From: a virus
Length of the DNA stretch: 43,713 nt
Direction: 5' to 3' (one strand)
IMG/VR virus record: IMGVR_UViG_3300036781_000437
Location: 1-43,713 of that record
Below the pieces are notes generated by a model. It worked only from the letters and a program-made list of their open reading frames with translations. It searched no databases and was not told the DNA's origin. Made by a program: the position numbers and the translations under genes. Shown piece by piece: positions 1 to 5,974 of the stretch (position 1 is its first letter; each line of letters starts with the position of its first letter).

Positions 1-21
1 CCGTCCGCTCACATTCCGCTC

Positions 22-79
22 GCGGGGGTCCTACCCCGCCGGCGCCGTTGGCCGGACTGGCCGGTGTTGAAGTCCGGCC
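22..79 (-). terminator. Two hairpins after the HNH gene
   Basis: Two stem-loops lie between the window edge and the end of the leftward HNH gene. GGCCGGACT (50-58) pairs perfectly with AGTCCGGCC (71-79), and GCGGGG (22-27) pairs with CCCCGC (34-39). There is no T-run, so a factor-independent terminator is only inferred. If the molecule is circular or has cohesive ends, these stems sit in the junction before the packaging operon and could instead belong to a packaging site. Confidence 0.35.
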
Positions 80-91
80 ACGAGGCTCGCG

Positions 92-397
92 TCAGTTCGG
101 CCGCGACGGCTGCGTCGTCGGCCGCTCCTGCGCCTGGCACTCGGGGCAGAGCGCGAGCAGCTCGTCCGCCCTGGCGAGCTCGGCCGATCCGGTGCGCACG
201 AGCACGCGCACGTGGTGCGCCGACAGCCGAGCCCGCCGACCGCAGCGTTCGCAGTGCCCATCCGCTCGAGCTACCGCGACCGAAGCCAGTCGCCGCCAGC
301 GCCGACCACCGATGCGCCGATGCCGAGCGCAGCGTCCGTCGCGTGAGACGGCGAGCTCGGGGCAGGCCCAGACGGCGCAGATCGTGCGGGCACTCAT
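92..397 (-). CDS. Small HNH endonuclease
   Basis: A 101-residue protein with two Cys pairs and an HNH-like core: a C-x5-C pair near residues 7-13, then a zinc knuckle CERCG near 49-53, 'SAHHV' near 59-63 (candidate first His of the HNH fold), and a C-terminal CPECQ pair. Stand-alone HNH nucleases of this size often sit beside terminase genes in long-tailed phages and assist DNA packaging. If the ends of the window join, this gene lies directly upstream of the ParB/TET/terminase operon, which fits that role. Its ATG overlaps the stop of the preceding hydrophobic frame by ATGA. A homing-type nuclease is the alternative. Confidence 0.7.
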   Translation of the reverse strand: MSARTICAVWACPELAVSRDGRCARHRRIGGRRWRRLASVAVARADGHCERCGRRARLSAHHVRVLVRTGSAELARADELLALCPECQAQERPTTQPSRPN

Positions 398-571
398 CGC
401 TTGGTTGCGAGTGCGATCACGAGCAGGGCCACGAGGAACGCGACGTAGACGAGCGCGACCCCGTCCGACCTAACCCCAGCCGTGGAAGTAGGCGAGCACG
501 AGGAAGATCGCGATCACGACGAGGGCGACGTCGCTGATGCCGATGCTCCACCTCGGGCCGACGGGAGTCAT
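394..571 (-). CDS. Small two-segment membrane protein, apparent frame break
   Basis: An ATG at 571 (ATGA overlap with the gene upstream) opens a 33-residue frame that ends at 470 and carries one hydrophobic helix (IAIFLVLAYF). Immediately after it, in the +1 frame and with no start codon of its own, a second hydrophobic stretch (VALVYVAFLVALLVIALA) runs to a stop at 394-396. That stop overlaps the HNH start by ATGA. The precise spacing and the coupled stop suggest one two-helix protein split by one extra base at the GGGG run (474-477 on +). Function is unknown; a holin-like role is possible but unsupported by context. Confidence 0.45.
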
Positions 572-816
572 CGCTTCCGGCCCTTCGCCCTGAGCGGACC
601 GCGCTTGTGGACGAGGGCGTTGACCTTGGCCGGGGTGCCCATCGTGGCCTTGCGGGCGGCGTAGCTCTTGGCCGCTCGATGCGTCGCGACGCGTTGCTTC
701 TCGGTGATGCCCGCCTTCCGGGCCTGGGCCTTCGTCGGCACCGGGTACTTGCGCACCGAGGGGTAGACGAACGCCGAAGCCGGGAGCTTCGCCCGCTGCT
801 TGGCGGTGAGCGCCAT
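568..816 (-). CDS. Small basic protein with LPASAF motif
   Basis: An 82-residue, Lys/Arg-rich protein that starts at an ATG with a strong AAGGAGGAAGGC ribosome site. Its N-terminal segment 'LTAKQRAKLPASAFVYP' followed by 'RKYPVPTKAQARKAG' resembles a motif found near the ends of several actinophage and actinobacterial proteins (LPxSxFxxPxxRxYPI...HARxA). There it is usually annotated only as a domain of unknown function. The C-terminal half is a basic tail (THRAAKSYAARK, then HKRGPLRAKGRKR), so nucleic-acid binding is plausible. The in-frame open sequence further upstream looks like antisense shadow and was not included. Confidence 0.65.
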   Translation of the reverse strand: MALTAKQRAKLPASAFVYPSVRKYPVPTKAQARKAGITEKQRVATHRAAKSYAARKATMGTPAKVNALVHKRGPLRAKGRKR

Positions 817-940
817 GCCTTCCTCCTTCTTCCGAGAGCCCGGTGCCGCTGGGCCGAGTCTGATTTTGAGCAGACCACGACTACAGCAAACGTTCGCACC
901 AGTGATATGGGACTGGCTCGGCTCGGGCTCGGTCGGCAGT

Positions 941-1249
941 CTACGGCATCGCCGCGAGCTGTGCCAACACGCGCCGCTCGAGCTTGCCGAGTTGGTGCTG
1001 GAGCAGGCGCAGATCGGGCGCGAGCTCGCGGGCGAAGGGGAGCGTCTGGAGCTCGTCGAGCGCGACGACGATCTCGATCCGTCGGCGCTCCCACTCGACC
1101 CGGTAGCGCTCGCTCGCGGCCCGGGCTGCTTGCGCCGTGAGCTCGCGCTGCTCGGCCGCACTGACGGCCTCGGGCTCCTCGGGCAGAGCTCGGTCGGGGC
1201 GGTCGGTGTAGCCGAGCTCGGAGCGCAGGGCGAGCAGACGCACGATCAT
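941..1249 (-). CDS. Hypothetical helical protein
   Basis: A 102-residue protein starting MIVRLLALRSELGY; its ATG overlaps the stop of the next upstream gene by ATGA. It is rich in Ala, Arg, Glu and Leu with heptad-like spacing (EQRELTAQAARAASERY, then a second helix ending LLQHQLGKLERRVL), consistent with a coiled-coil helical hairpin. I do not recognise a family. After its stop, 817-940 contains no gene; I see only a small stem (GTCTG/CAGAC at about 855-872). Confidence 0.55.
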   Translation of the reverse strand: MIVRLLALRSELGYTDRPDRALPEEPEAVSAAEQRELTAQAARAASERYRVEWERRRIEIVVALDELQTLPFARELAPDLRLLQHQLGKLERRVLAQLAAMP

Positions 1250-1395
1250 GGCTTGCCCTGGCGGACGCGACCGGCCTCGTAGCCCCGCCTCCACGCCCGC
1301 TGGTACTCGGCCTCGACGGTCGCCGCAGCCCGGCCCCAGAAGCCATCCCGCCAGCCTCGCATCCGCCTCGCCTTTGCGGCCTGCGCTCGCTTCAC
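1246..1395 (-). CDS. Small Arg/Ala-rich hypothetical protein
   Basis: A 49-residue basic protein if GTG 1395 is used, or 38 residues from the ATG at 1362, which has the better ribosome-site match (AAGGCGAGG). The recognisable part is the helix 'RDGFWGRAAATVEAEYQRAW' followed by 'RRGYEAGRVRQGKP'. It is the first gene of the leftward group ending at the HNH gene and diverges from the rightward cassette that starts at 1500, so a promoter for it should lie in about 1396-1460. Function unknown. Confidence 0.45.
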   Translation of the reverse strand: MKRAQAAKARRMRGWRDGFWGRAAATVEAEYQRAWRRGYEAGRVRQGKP

Positions 1396-1454
1396 CTTGC
1401 CCCGAAGTCTAACCCACCTGGGCGAGCGAAGCGCCCGTCGAAGTCTGATGCGAC

Positions 1455-1463
1455 TGCTATAGG
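1455..1463 (+). promoter_or_regulatory. Candidate extended -10 promoter for the rightward cassette
   Basis: TGCTATAGG (TG at 1455-1456, -10 TATAGG at 1458-1463) lies 37 bp before the GTG at 1500 and 22 bp before its AGGAGG site. It is the only AT-richer stretch in the divergent gap. No clear -35 was found, so this is a weak call resting on the extended -10 form and position. Confidence 0.35.
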
Positions 1464-1499
1464 TTGCCCTGCACGGCAAACTAACAGGAGGCGACCGAA

Positions 1500-1694
1500 G
1501 TGACCAAGACCGAAGCAGCGCAGCCCGACCCCTTCAAGGGCACGTACATCCCGACCAGCCAGGCCGACGCCGAGCGCGTTGCCGCCGAGCTGGAGAACGC
1601 AGTCCAGGCGGCCCCGAGCATCGACGAGCGCGAGCGCCTGCTCCGGCTCGCCTCTGCCTACTGGGAGCTCTCGTACTCCTGGAGCCAGGCATGA
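1500..1694 (+). CDS. Small hypothetical protein, first gene of rightward cassette
   Basis: A 64-residue acidic protein with a GTG start behind AACAGGAGGCGACCGAA. The same GGAGGCGACC leader recurs before the integrase and the repressor-like gene. The C-terminal half is one predicted helix (DERERLLRLASAYWELSYSW). It overlaps the next gene by ATGA. Being first in a cassette of eleven tiny rightward genes with its own promoter, it is likely early-expressed accessory content; the specific function is unknown. Confidence 0.6.
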   Translation: MTKTEAAQPDPFKGTYIPTSQADAERVAAELENAVQAAPSIDERERLLRLASAYWELSYSWSQA

Positions 1695-2632
1695 AGCGGC
1701 ACCGCTGGTACGCGAGCAAGCACATGCAGGGCTTCTTCTGCTCCGACTGCAACCGCCACTCCCACGAGCGCGAGGCCTCCGAGTGCCTCGTCGCCGTCCA
1801 CCCCGACCCGGCGATCAACAAGCTCTACCGCGCCCGGCGCAAGGCGGCCACGGCTGCCGACGGGAGCGGGTACAAGGCGAGCCGCGGCTGGGCCGAGCTG
1901 GAGCAGATCCAGACCCAGCTCCGCGAGCTCGACCCCGAGGGCGACTGGCGCTTGGAAGGCAACTACTACGACGGCCTCGGCTGGCGCGTCAAGCGCCCCG
2001 AAGGTGAAGCGACCGATCCGGCGAGGCGCGAAGTTGAGCCCTCTCGCCCCACCGGATCGGCCGGGACTGACCCGACCGACGCTACGCAAAGGAGAGCCTA
2101 CATGGCCCGCAAGACCGCAACTCCCAGCACCGCCAGCACGAAGACCGCCGCCGCCCCGAAGGCCGAGGCCGTCCAGTTCCAGCCCCTCCTCATCGCGGCC
2201 CTCAAGGCCGAGGGCGTCAAGCCCGAGGTGCGGGTCGCCCCGAAGGGGAACTACTCCTCGCTCCTGCTCGACGGCACGAACATCGCCTACCTCGACAAGC
2301 AGACGAGCAAGGGGATGAAGGTCATCGCCGCCGGGAAGCCGGGCGAGCTCAAGAACGGGTTCGTCGCCTCCGGGCGCTCGGGCAAGTTCGCCGCCCAGCT
2401 CCTCGTCAGCAAGGAGGCCGAGGTCGCCAAGGCCGCCGCCGGGCTCAAGCTCGTCGCCGAGGCGCTGGCCGCCGCGACCAGGCCCGCCCCGAAGGCGAAG
2501 GCCGAGCCGAAGCCGAAGCCCGCGCCGAAGGCGAAGGCCGAGCAGGCCGACGGCCCGGCGGTCACCCCGAACGCGGTCGTCGTCCGCGAGGGCTCCGAGC
2601 CCGAGGCCGTGCAGGCCGAGGTCCAGGCGTGA
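1691..2632 (+). CDS. Continuous 313-aa frame that probably holds two proteins
   Basis: The frame opens at ATG 1691 and is uninterrupted to 2632, but looks bipartite. Residues 1-105 include a zinc-type signature (CSDCNRHSHERE near 18-29) and a charged helix (WAELEQIQTQLRELDPEGDW). Residues 106-136 are low-complexity. An internal ATG at 2101 is preceded by a good site (AAAGGAGAGCCTAC), giving a 177-residue product with a compact domain (about 16-120 of it) and an Ala/Lys/Pro-rich tail (KAKAEPKPKPAPKAKAEQA). That tail resembles those of nucleoid-type or single-strand-binding proteins. I infer two proteins from one frame, the downstream one being the better-defined gene. No family recognised. Confidence 0.6.
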   Translation: MKRHRWYASKHMQGFFCSDCNRHSHEREASECLVAVHPDPAINKLYRARRKAATAADGSGYKASRGWAELEQIQTQLRELDPEGDWRLEGNYYDGLGWRVKRPEGEATDPARREVEPSRPTGSAGTDPTDATQRRAYMARKTATPSTASTKTAAAPKAEAVQFQPLLIAALKAEGVKPEVRVAPKGNYSSLLLDGTNIAYLDKQTSKGMKVIAAGKPGELKNGFVASGRSGKFAAQLLVSKEAEVAKAAAGLKLVAEALAAATRPAPKAKAEPKPKPAPKAKAEQADGPAVTPNAVVVREGSEPEAVQAEVQA

Positions 2633-2874
2633 TCATCCCGCTCTGGCTCCTTCCGTACCTGCTCCTCCTCGGAGGCGGCGGGTGGCTCGGTGAAGCGATC
2701 CACGTGCCCGCGCTCGGCTGGACGCTCGGGATCGCCGCCACGATCGCCTACGGCATCTGGCGCAAGCGAGCCCGCGCGGCCCAGTTCTACCAGGCCGAGG
2801 CGCAGCGTCAGTGGCTGGCCGAGGAGCTCGCCGAGCTCGACGCCCGCCGCAGTGCCGAGCAGGCCGAGGGGTAG
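2629..2874 (+). CDS. Small membrane protein
   Basis: An 81-residue protein starting at GTG 2629 (GTGA overlap with the previous stop). The first 45 residues form two hydrophobic segments (PLWLLPYLLLLGGGGWL and LGWTLGIAATIAYGIW), followed by a charged cytoplasmic-type helix (KRARAAQFYQAEAQRQWLAE). The layout is two short transmembrane helices plus a soluble helix. No enzyme motif. In an early accessory cassette a small membrane protein may alter host envelope functions such as superinfection or ion flux, but that is inference. Confidence 0.6.
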   Translation: MIIPLWLLPYLLLLGGGGWLGEAIHVPALGWTLGIAATIAYGIWRKRARAAQFYQAEAQRQWLAEELAELDARRSAEQAEG

Positions 2875-2876
2875 CG

Positions 2877-3053
2877 GTGAGCTCCGCCTCCGTCCGCGAG
2901 CCCTTCTCGCCCCACTGGGAGCTCGTCAGCGGCCGGAAGCGCTGCGAAGCCTGCGGCGCCTTCGTGACGCGGGCCTGGGTCTGGCTCGTCAAGCCCGGCC
3001 TCTGGCGCCACTGCCTCTGCGAGGCCTGCGTCGAAGAGGTGGTCGAGCAGTGA
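2877..3053 (+). CDS. Small zinc-ribbon protein
   Basis: A 58-residue protein with a GTG start two bases after the previous stop. It has two Cys pairs, CEACGAF near residues 23-29 and CLCEAC near 46-51, arranged like a treble-clef or zinc-ribbon fold, with a hydrophobic 'WVWLVKPGLWRH' between. Small two-knuckle proteins of this kind are frequent in actinophage early regions and usually lack known function. An upstream in-frame ATG at 2811 exists but lies inside the previous gene in a different codon register, so the GTG was preferred. Confidence 0.55.
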   Translation: MSSASVREPFSPHWELVSGRKRCEACGAFVTRAWVWLVKPGLWRHCLCEACVEEVVEQ

Positions 3054-3078
3054 GCTCGGCCGCCACCCGCCCTCCAGC

Positions 3079-3117
3079 GCCCTCGGCTCACCCCGAGGGC
3101 GTTGCCATCTCTGCAAC
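3079..3117 (+). promoter_or_regulatory. Tandem hairpins in an intergenic leader
   Basis: The only real gap in the rightward cassette holds two adjacent perfect stems. GCCCTCGG (3079-3086) pairs with CCGAGGGC (3093-3100) around a 6-base loop, and GTTGC (3101-3105) pairs with GCAAC (3113-3117) around 7 bases. The ribosome site AGAAGGAG follows at once. There is no T-run. A role in translation control or transcript processing of the downstream half of the cassette is inferred. Confidence 0.5.
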
Positions 3118-3132
3118 CAGAAGGAGCCAACC

Positions 3133-3480
3133 GTGAACCCGAAGACCAAGCGCTTCCAGCGCAAGTACCAGGCGGCGGCCGATGCCGTCGCCCGGATCGA
3201 CCTTCCCCAGGAGCACCGCGACCGCATCGCCGCCGACCTGACCGAGGCCTTCCGCGGTCAGCCCGACTTCCTGCCCGAGCTCTTCCAGCTCCTCGCCTCC
3301 GACCCGCTCTGCCCCTGCGCGGGCTTCGGCGACGAGCCCTGCCCCGAAGGCCGGGAGATCCGTGTGGGGATGCACCTGTCCTCGGCGGCCGACGGCCGCT
3401 CGCAGGCCTGGAGCTCGAGGAGGCCGGTCGTGCGCTGCGTACCCTGCGGCTCGCGGCAGTTCCTGGAGCAGGCCTCGTGA
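3133..3480 (+). CDS. Hypothetical protein with C-terminal Cys cluster
   Basis: A 115-residue protein with a GTG start directly behind AGAAGGAGCCAACC. The N-terminal 60 residues are helical and charged (KRFQRKYQAAADAVARIDLP, then EHRDRIAADLTEAFRGQ). The rest carries Cys at 'LCPCAGFGDEPC' (about 59-70) and 'RCVPCGSRQF' (about 101-110), which could bind one zinc. It overlaps the next gene by GTGA. The family is not recognised; it is the first gene after the paired hairpins and so may start a separately controlled half of the cassette. Confidence 0.5.
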   Translation: MNPKTKRFQRKYQAAADAVARIDLPQEHRDRIAADLTEAFRGQPDFLPELFQLLASDPLCPCAGFGDEPCPEGREIRVGMHLSSAADGRSQAWSSRRPVVRCVPCGSRQFLEQAS

Positions 3481-3704
3481 GCCGGACGGAGCGCATCCGG
3501 CAGGGCCTCGCCTGGGCCGAGGCGAAGGGCGTCATCCGCTCCTGGTTCGCCCAGAGCTCGATGCCCGGCAAGCGCTGGACGCTGGAGGGGCTCGGCTTCT
3601 CCTCGCGCACCTTCTCGACGGCCGAGGTGGAGGCGTTCTTGCTCGGCGCCCACGAGGGACACATCGCGGGGCTGCTCAAGCTCGACCCGGGAGCGAGGAC
3701 GTGA
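3477..3704 (+). CDS. Small hypothetical protein
   Basis: A 75-residue protein beginning at a GTG overlapping the previous stop by GTGA. It has an N-terminal amphipathic helix (RTERIRQGLAWAEAKGVIRS) and a central segment 'MPGKRWTLEGLGFSSRTFST' followed by 'AEVEAFLLGAHEGH'. The shape suggests a small winged-helix or helix-hairpin fold, but no diagnostic motif is visible. Stop overlaps the next start by GTGA, so it is translated with its neighbours. Confidence 0.5.
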   Translation: MSRTERIRQGLAWAEAKGVIRSWFAQSSMPGKRWTLEGLGFSSRTFSTAEVEAFLLGAHEGHIAGLLKLDPGART

Positions 3705-4057
3705 GGCCCCAGAAGCCGACGCGGCTGGAGCGCGAGCTCCTCGGCCAGCGCATCGTCGCCGTGGACGACAAGACCGACGGGAAGGAGGACGGCGGCTACG
3801 TCGTCCTCCACCTGGAGGGCGGCCGCCTCTACGCCGACGCCCCGACCTACCACGAGAACGCGACACACACGCCGAACGGCTTCGACCCGGCCTGGGTCGC
3901 GGCCTTCAATGCCGTCCTGCGCGACCGCCAGGGCGGCGTTCGCATCGTTGACCTCGACGACGCCTTCTGGGCCGCCTTCATCGGCCCAGCGGTGGACGCG
4001 ATCGAGGACGGCGAGTACCTGGCCGACTCGGCCCGACCGAAGGAGGGTGAGCGATGA
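3701..4057 (+). CDS. Hypothetical protein
   Basis: A 118-residue protein with a GTG start in a GTGA overlap. It begins with a basic helix (KPTRLERELLGQRIVAVDD) and continues with a beta-rich segment (GGYVVLHLEGGRLYADAPTY) and an acidic C-terminal half (RIVDLDDAFWAAFIGPAVDA). The strand-rich start with 'YVVLHLEGG' is typical of small single-domain phage proteins, but no family was recognised. The strong third-position GC in this frame supports coding. Confidence 0.5.
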   Translation: MRPQKPTRLERELLGQRIVAVDDKTDGKEDGGYVVLHLEGGRLYADAPTYHENATHTPNGFDPAWVAAFNAVLRDRQGGVRIVDLDDAFWAAFIGPAVDAIEDGEYLADSARPKEGER

Positions 4058-4302
4058 GAGCCTACGACCCCGACCTCGACTTCCTGTACGTCCGCCGCGA
4101 CGGACGCATCCTCCTGGAGGGCGAGCTCCTCGGCCGCGTCGCCAAGGTCGATCCGGCCTACCGAGCGATGGGCTCCTGGCGGGCCGAGCTCGGCGACCCC
4201 GCGAAGCCCGAGGCCTGGCCGCCCTACCGCGCCTGCTACGCCCGCACCCGCCGCGGCGCCGTCGCCGCAGTGCTGGAGGGCCTGGAGGTGCCGGAGCCGT
4301 GA
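4054..4302 (+). CDS. Hypothetical protein
   Basis: An 82-residue protein starting at an ATG in an ATGA overlap. The N-terminal half is strand-rich (LDFLYVRRDGRILLEGELLG), the C-terminal half mixed (PPYRACYARTRRGAVAAVLE). No catalytic motif. It is co-translated with both neighbours. Function unknown. Confidence 0.5.
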   Translation: MRAYDPDLDFLYVRRDGRILLEGELLGRVAKVDPAYRAMGSWRAELGDPAKPEAWPPYRACYARTRRGAVAAVLEGLEVPEP

Positions 4303-4484
4303 GAGCGATCGGCTACTGCACCGAGTGCCACCGCGTCCGCTACGTTCTCGTCTCCAGCGCCGGACTGGTGAAGTTCGCGGCGCAGGGCGTGCCCGAGGGC
4401 GTCTGCGGCGACTGCGAAGAGGAGCTCCGGCCGAAGCGGCCGAGCTCAAGGAGGGAGATGCCCGATGGCCCGGACCGCCGTTGA
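4299..4484 (+). CDS. Small zinc-ribbon protein
   Basis: A 61-residue protein beginning at GTG 4299, with a GTGA overlap to the previous stop. Four Cys form two knuckles: CTECHRVRYV near 7-16 and CGDCEEELRP near 40-49, separated by a hydrophobic strand (VLVSSAGLVKFAA). This is a classical short zinc ribbon. The longer open frame upstream of this GTG is antisense-like shadow of the previous gene. Its last 20 bases overlap the next gene. Nucleic-acid or protein binding is the usual role of such ribbons; the target is unknown. Confidence 0.55.
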   Translation: MRAIGYCTECHRVRYVLVSSAGLVKFAAQGVPEGVCGDCEEELRPKRPSSRREMPDGPDRR

Positions 4485-4689
4485 CGTACCAGCGGAGCTC
4501 GCCGCCGAGCTGCGCACGAACGCGATGGTCGAGCGCCTCGCGACCTCGCAGGCCGAGGCGGCCCGGCTCCAGCTCGCCCGCCTGCTCGCCCAGGCCCAGG
4601 CCGAGGGCTTCTCGGTGCGTGCGCTCGGGCAGGCCGCCGGGCTCTCGCCGAAGCGGGTGCGCCTGCTCCTGCGCGAGAGCGCGGGGTAG
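4465..4689 (+). CDS. Small helix-turn-helix protein
   Basis: A 74-residue all-helical protein. The C-terminal segment 'GFSVRALGQAAGLSPKRVRL' (about 49-68) reads as a helix-turn-helix of the sigma-factor or MarR/extended type, preceded by two charged helices. It begins at an ATG behind AAGGAGGGAGATGCCCG, overlapping the end of the zinc-ribbon gene, and is the last gene before the terminator at 4713. It may regulate the cassette or its neighbours. The helix-turn-helix reading is from pattern only. Confidence 0.55.
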   Translation: MARTAVDVPAELAAELRTNAMVERLATSQAEAARLQLARLLAQAQAEGFSVRALGQAAGLSPKRVRLLLRESAG

Positions 4690-4712
4690 GCTTCTCAACG
4701 CCGCAGAGCGAA

Positions 4713-4750
4713 GGGGAGGCCCCGCAGGGCCTCCCCTCCCTCCCTTCTTA
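4713..4750. terminator. Strong terminator between convergent operons
   Basis: GGGGAGGCCC (4713-4722) and GGGCCTCCCC (4727-4736) form a perfect 10-bp stem with a CGCA loop, followed on + by a pyrimidine tract ending CCCTTCTT. It lies 23 bases after the last rightward gene and just before the end of the leftward gene at 4748, so it probably ends both transcripts. Confidence 0.75.
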
Positions 4751-5068
4751 CGAGTAGAGCCCGTCCTCGCCGTTGGCCCGGAGGAAGGCGAGCCGGTTCA
4801 GGTCTTCGACGGCGCCGGCGGCCGTCGGATCGCACGGCTTCCACGTCCGCCCGTCCAGCCGAGCGAACCAGCCCCGCTCGCGGCACTCGGCGACGCCGGG
4901 CCACTCGCCCGCCCAGGCCGCCGCCGCCGGGTCGTGCCCCTCGCACTCGTAGAGGAGGCGCTGGAGCCCGCAGACCGAGCAGCGCTCGACGTCGCAGCCG
5001 GGCTCGTGCGCCCGGCCGGGCTCGACGCCGCAGTCGGGGCAGGCGTTCGACTCCTCGAGCTCGCTCAC
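4748..5068 (-). CDS. Actinophage-type zinc-ribbon protein
   Basis: A 106-residue acidic protein with two to three Cys knuckles near the N-terminus: CPDCG (10-14), a C-D-V-E-R-C-S-V-C segment (about 25-33) and a later Cys (42). Then comes the stretch 'AAWAGEWPGVAECRERGWFA'. The pattern CPDCGVxPGxxHxPGCDVExCSxCG...EWPGxxECRExGW is one I recall from many streptomycete and actinophage proteins of unknown function. Start ATG overlaps the next upstream gene's stop by ATGA. No catalytic residues are evident. Confidence 0.7.
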   Translation of the reverse strand: MSELEESNACPDCGVEPGRAHEPGCDVERCSVCGLQRLLYECEGHDPAAAAWAGEWPGVAECRERGWFARLDGRTWKPCDPTAAGAVEDLNRLAFLRANGEDGLYS

Positions 5069-5301
5069 GACGCCACCGGGGCGATGCTCAGTTGCAGGCC
5101 CCGCTCCTCCAGCATCGCCGCGAGGTAGGCCGCGAGGTCGTAGGCGGCGTCGCTGTCGTCCTCGTAGCCGACGAGCTTGATCCCGCCTTGGTTGCCGCTG
5201 GAGAGCAGGATCACGCAGCGCTCGTCGCCCTGCGCCTCGGCGTGCTCCTGGAGCGTCGCCGCCATCGCGTCGCTGATCCGGGCCAGCCGGTCGGTGCTCA
5301 T
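5065..5301 (-). CDS. Hypothetical alpha/beta protein
   Basis: A 78-residue protein with an ATG that overlaps the previous stop (ATGA). An N-terminal helix (DRLARISDAMAATLQEHAEA) is followed by a strand (RCVILLSSGNQGGIKLVGY), an acidic turn (EDDSD) and a second helix (AAYDLAAYLAAMLEERG). A beta-alpha fold of this size is seen in small phage proteins of unknown role. An upstream in-frame extension to 5481 exists but lies across the membrane peptide and was rejected. Confidence 0.55.
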   Translation of the reverse strand: MSTDRLARISDAMAATLQEHAEAQGDERCVILLSSGNQGGIKLVGYEDDSDAAYDLAAYLAAMLEERGLQLSIAPVAS

Positions 5302-5399
5302 CGCTCGCCGTCGCTGACCTTGAGCACGGAGGCGAAGGCCCAGCCGAGCAGGGCGATCACCACGATCGCCGCGAGCCCGAGCACGATCCACCAACCCAC
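5298..5399 (-). CDS. Single-helix membrane peptide
   Basis: A 33-residue peptide that starts at GTG 5399 (MGWWIVLGLAAIVVIALLGW...) and is one transmembrane helix with a short charged tail. Its stop overlaps the next start by ATGA, and third-position GC is high only in this frame, which supports a real gene despite its size. Location between small soluble genes gives no functional clue. Confidence 0.5.
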   Translation of the reverse strand: MGWWIVLGLAAIVVIALLGWAFASVLKVSDGER

Positions 5400-5405
5400 G
5401 GCCGC

Positions 5406-5974
5406 TCACTCCTCCCCTCCGAGCAGCGCCTCCCGCAGCCAGGCCACGCGCCCGCCGACTTCGCCCTCCATCGGCTTCCATGGTGAGAGCGTCGGCGCCT
5501 GTCGGGGTAGCGCTTGATCGCCGCCTGCCACGTCTCGCCCCGCTCGCGGTCGACCAGCTCGACCGTCAGCATCTCGACCCGGTCGGGGTGCTCGCCGAAG
5601 TGATCGACCCACTCGCCCGTCTGCGCCATGAAGCGGTCGGCCGCCTCCTCCGTGCTCTCGCCCTCGCGCATCTTGGAGACGAGCATCCAGCCGTTGATCA
5701 GCAGGGCGTAGCGGAGCGCCTGGCGCTCGCGCAGGAGCTCGGCGAGCTGGTGGAAGACGGCGTCCTTGCGCCCGGGCTGGAAGAGCTCGGGGTCGAGGCC
5801 GTACACCTCGTGCTCGTGCCGCTCGTTCTCCAGGTGGAGCAGGCCCGGCAGCCAGTCGTCGTCGGGGTCGGTGAAGCGCTCGCCGATCGCGACCACGTTG
5901 CGCCGCACCTGCTCGCCGAACACCTCCAGGCTGGGCTCGCGCGTCGGCGGCACGCGCCCCTTCTTGCGGGCCAT
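5406..5974 (-). pseudogene. Hypothetical protein with a probable one-base frame break
   Basis: An ATG at 5974 (one-base overlap with the previous stop) opens a frame with a coherent acidic protein (VAIGERFTDPDDDWLPGLLH, then ALRYALLINGWMLVSKMREG) as far as 'ETWQAAIKRYP'. Beyond that the codons lose their GC-rich third positions. The natural continuation 'PTLSPWKPMEGEVGGRVAWL' with stop at 5406 is in the -1 frame. One extra C at the CCCC run (5504-5507) would restore a single protein of about 189 residues. Either the base is missing from the assembly or the gene is frameshifted. The family resembles conserved actinophage proteins of unknown function. Read as one gene, not two. Confidence 0.55.

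Noticed and set aside
846-872. tRNA-like anticodon arm (CTCAAAA loop between GTCTG and CAGAC on -)
   Set aside because: The loop would have eight bases for the perfect stem, and no acceptor stem or T-arm (GTTCGA-type) is present nearby.
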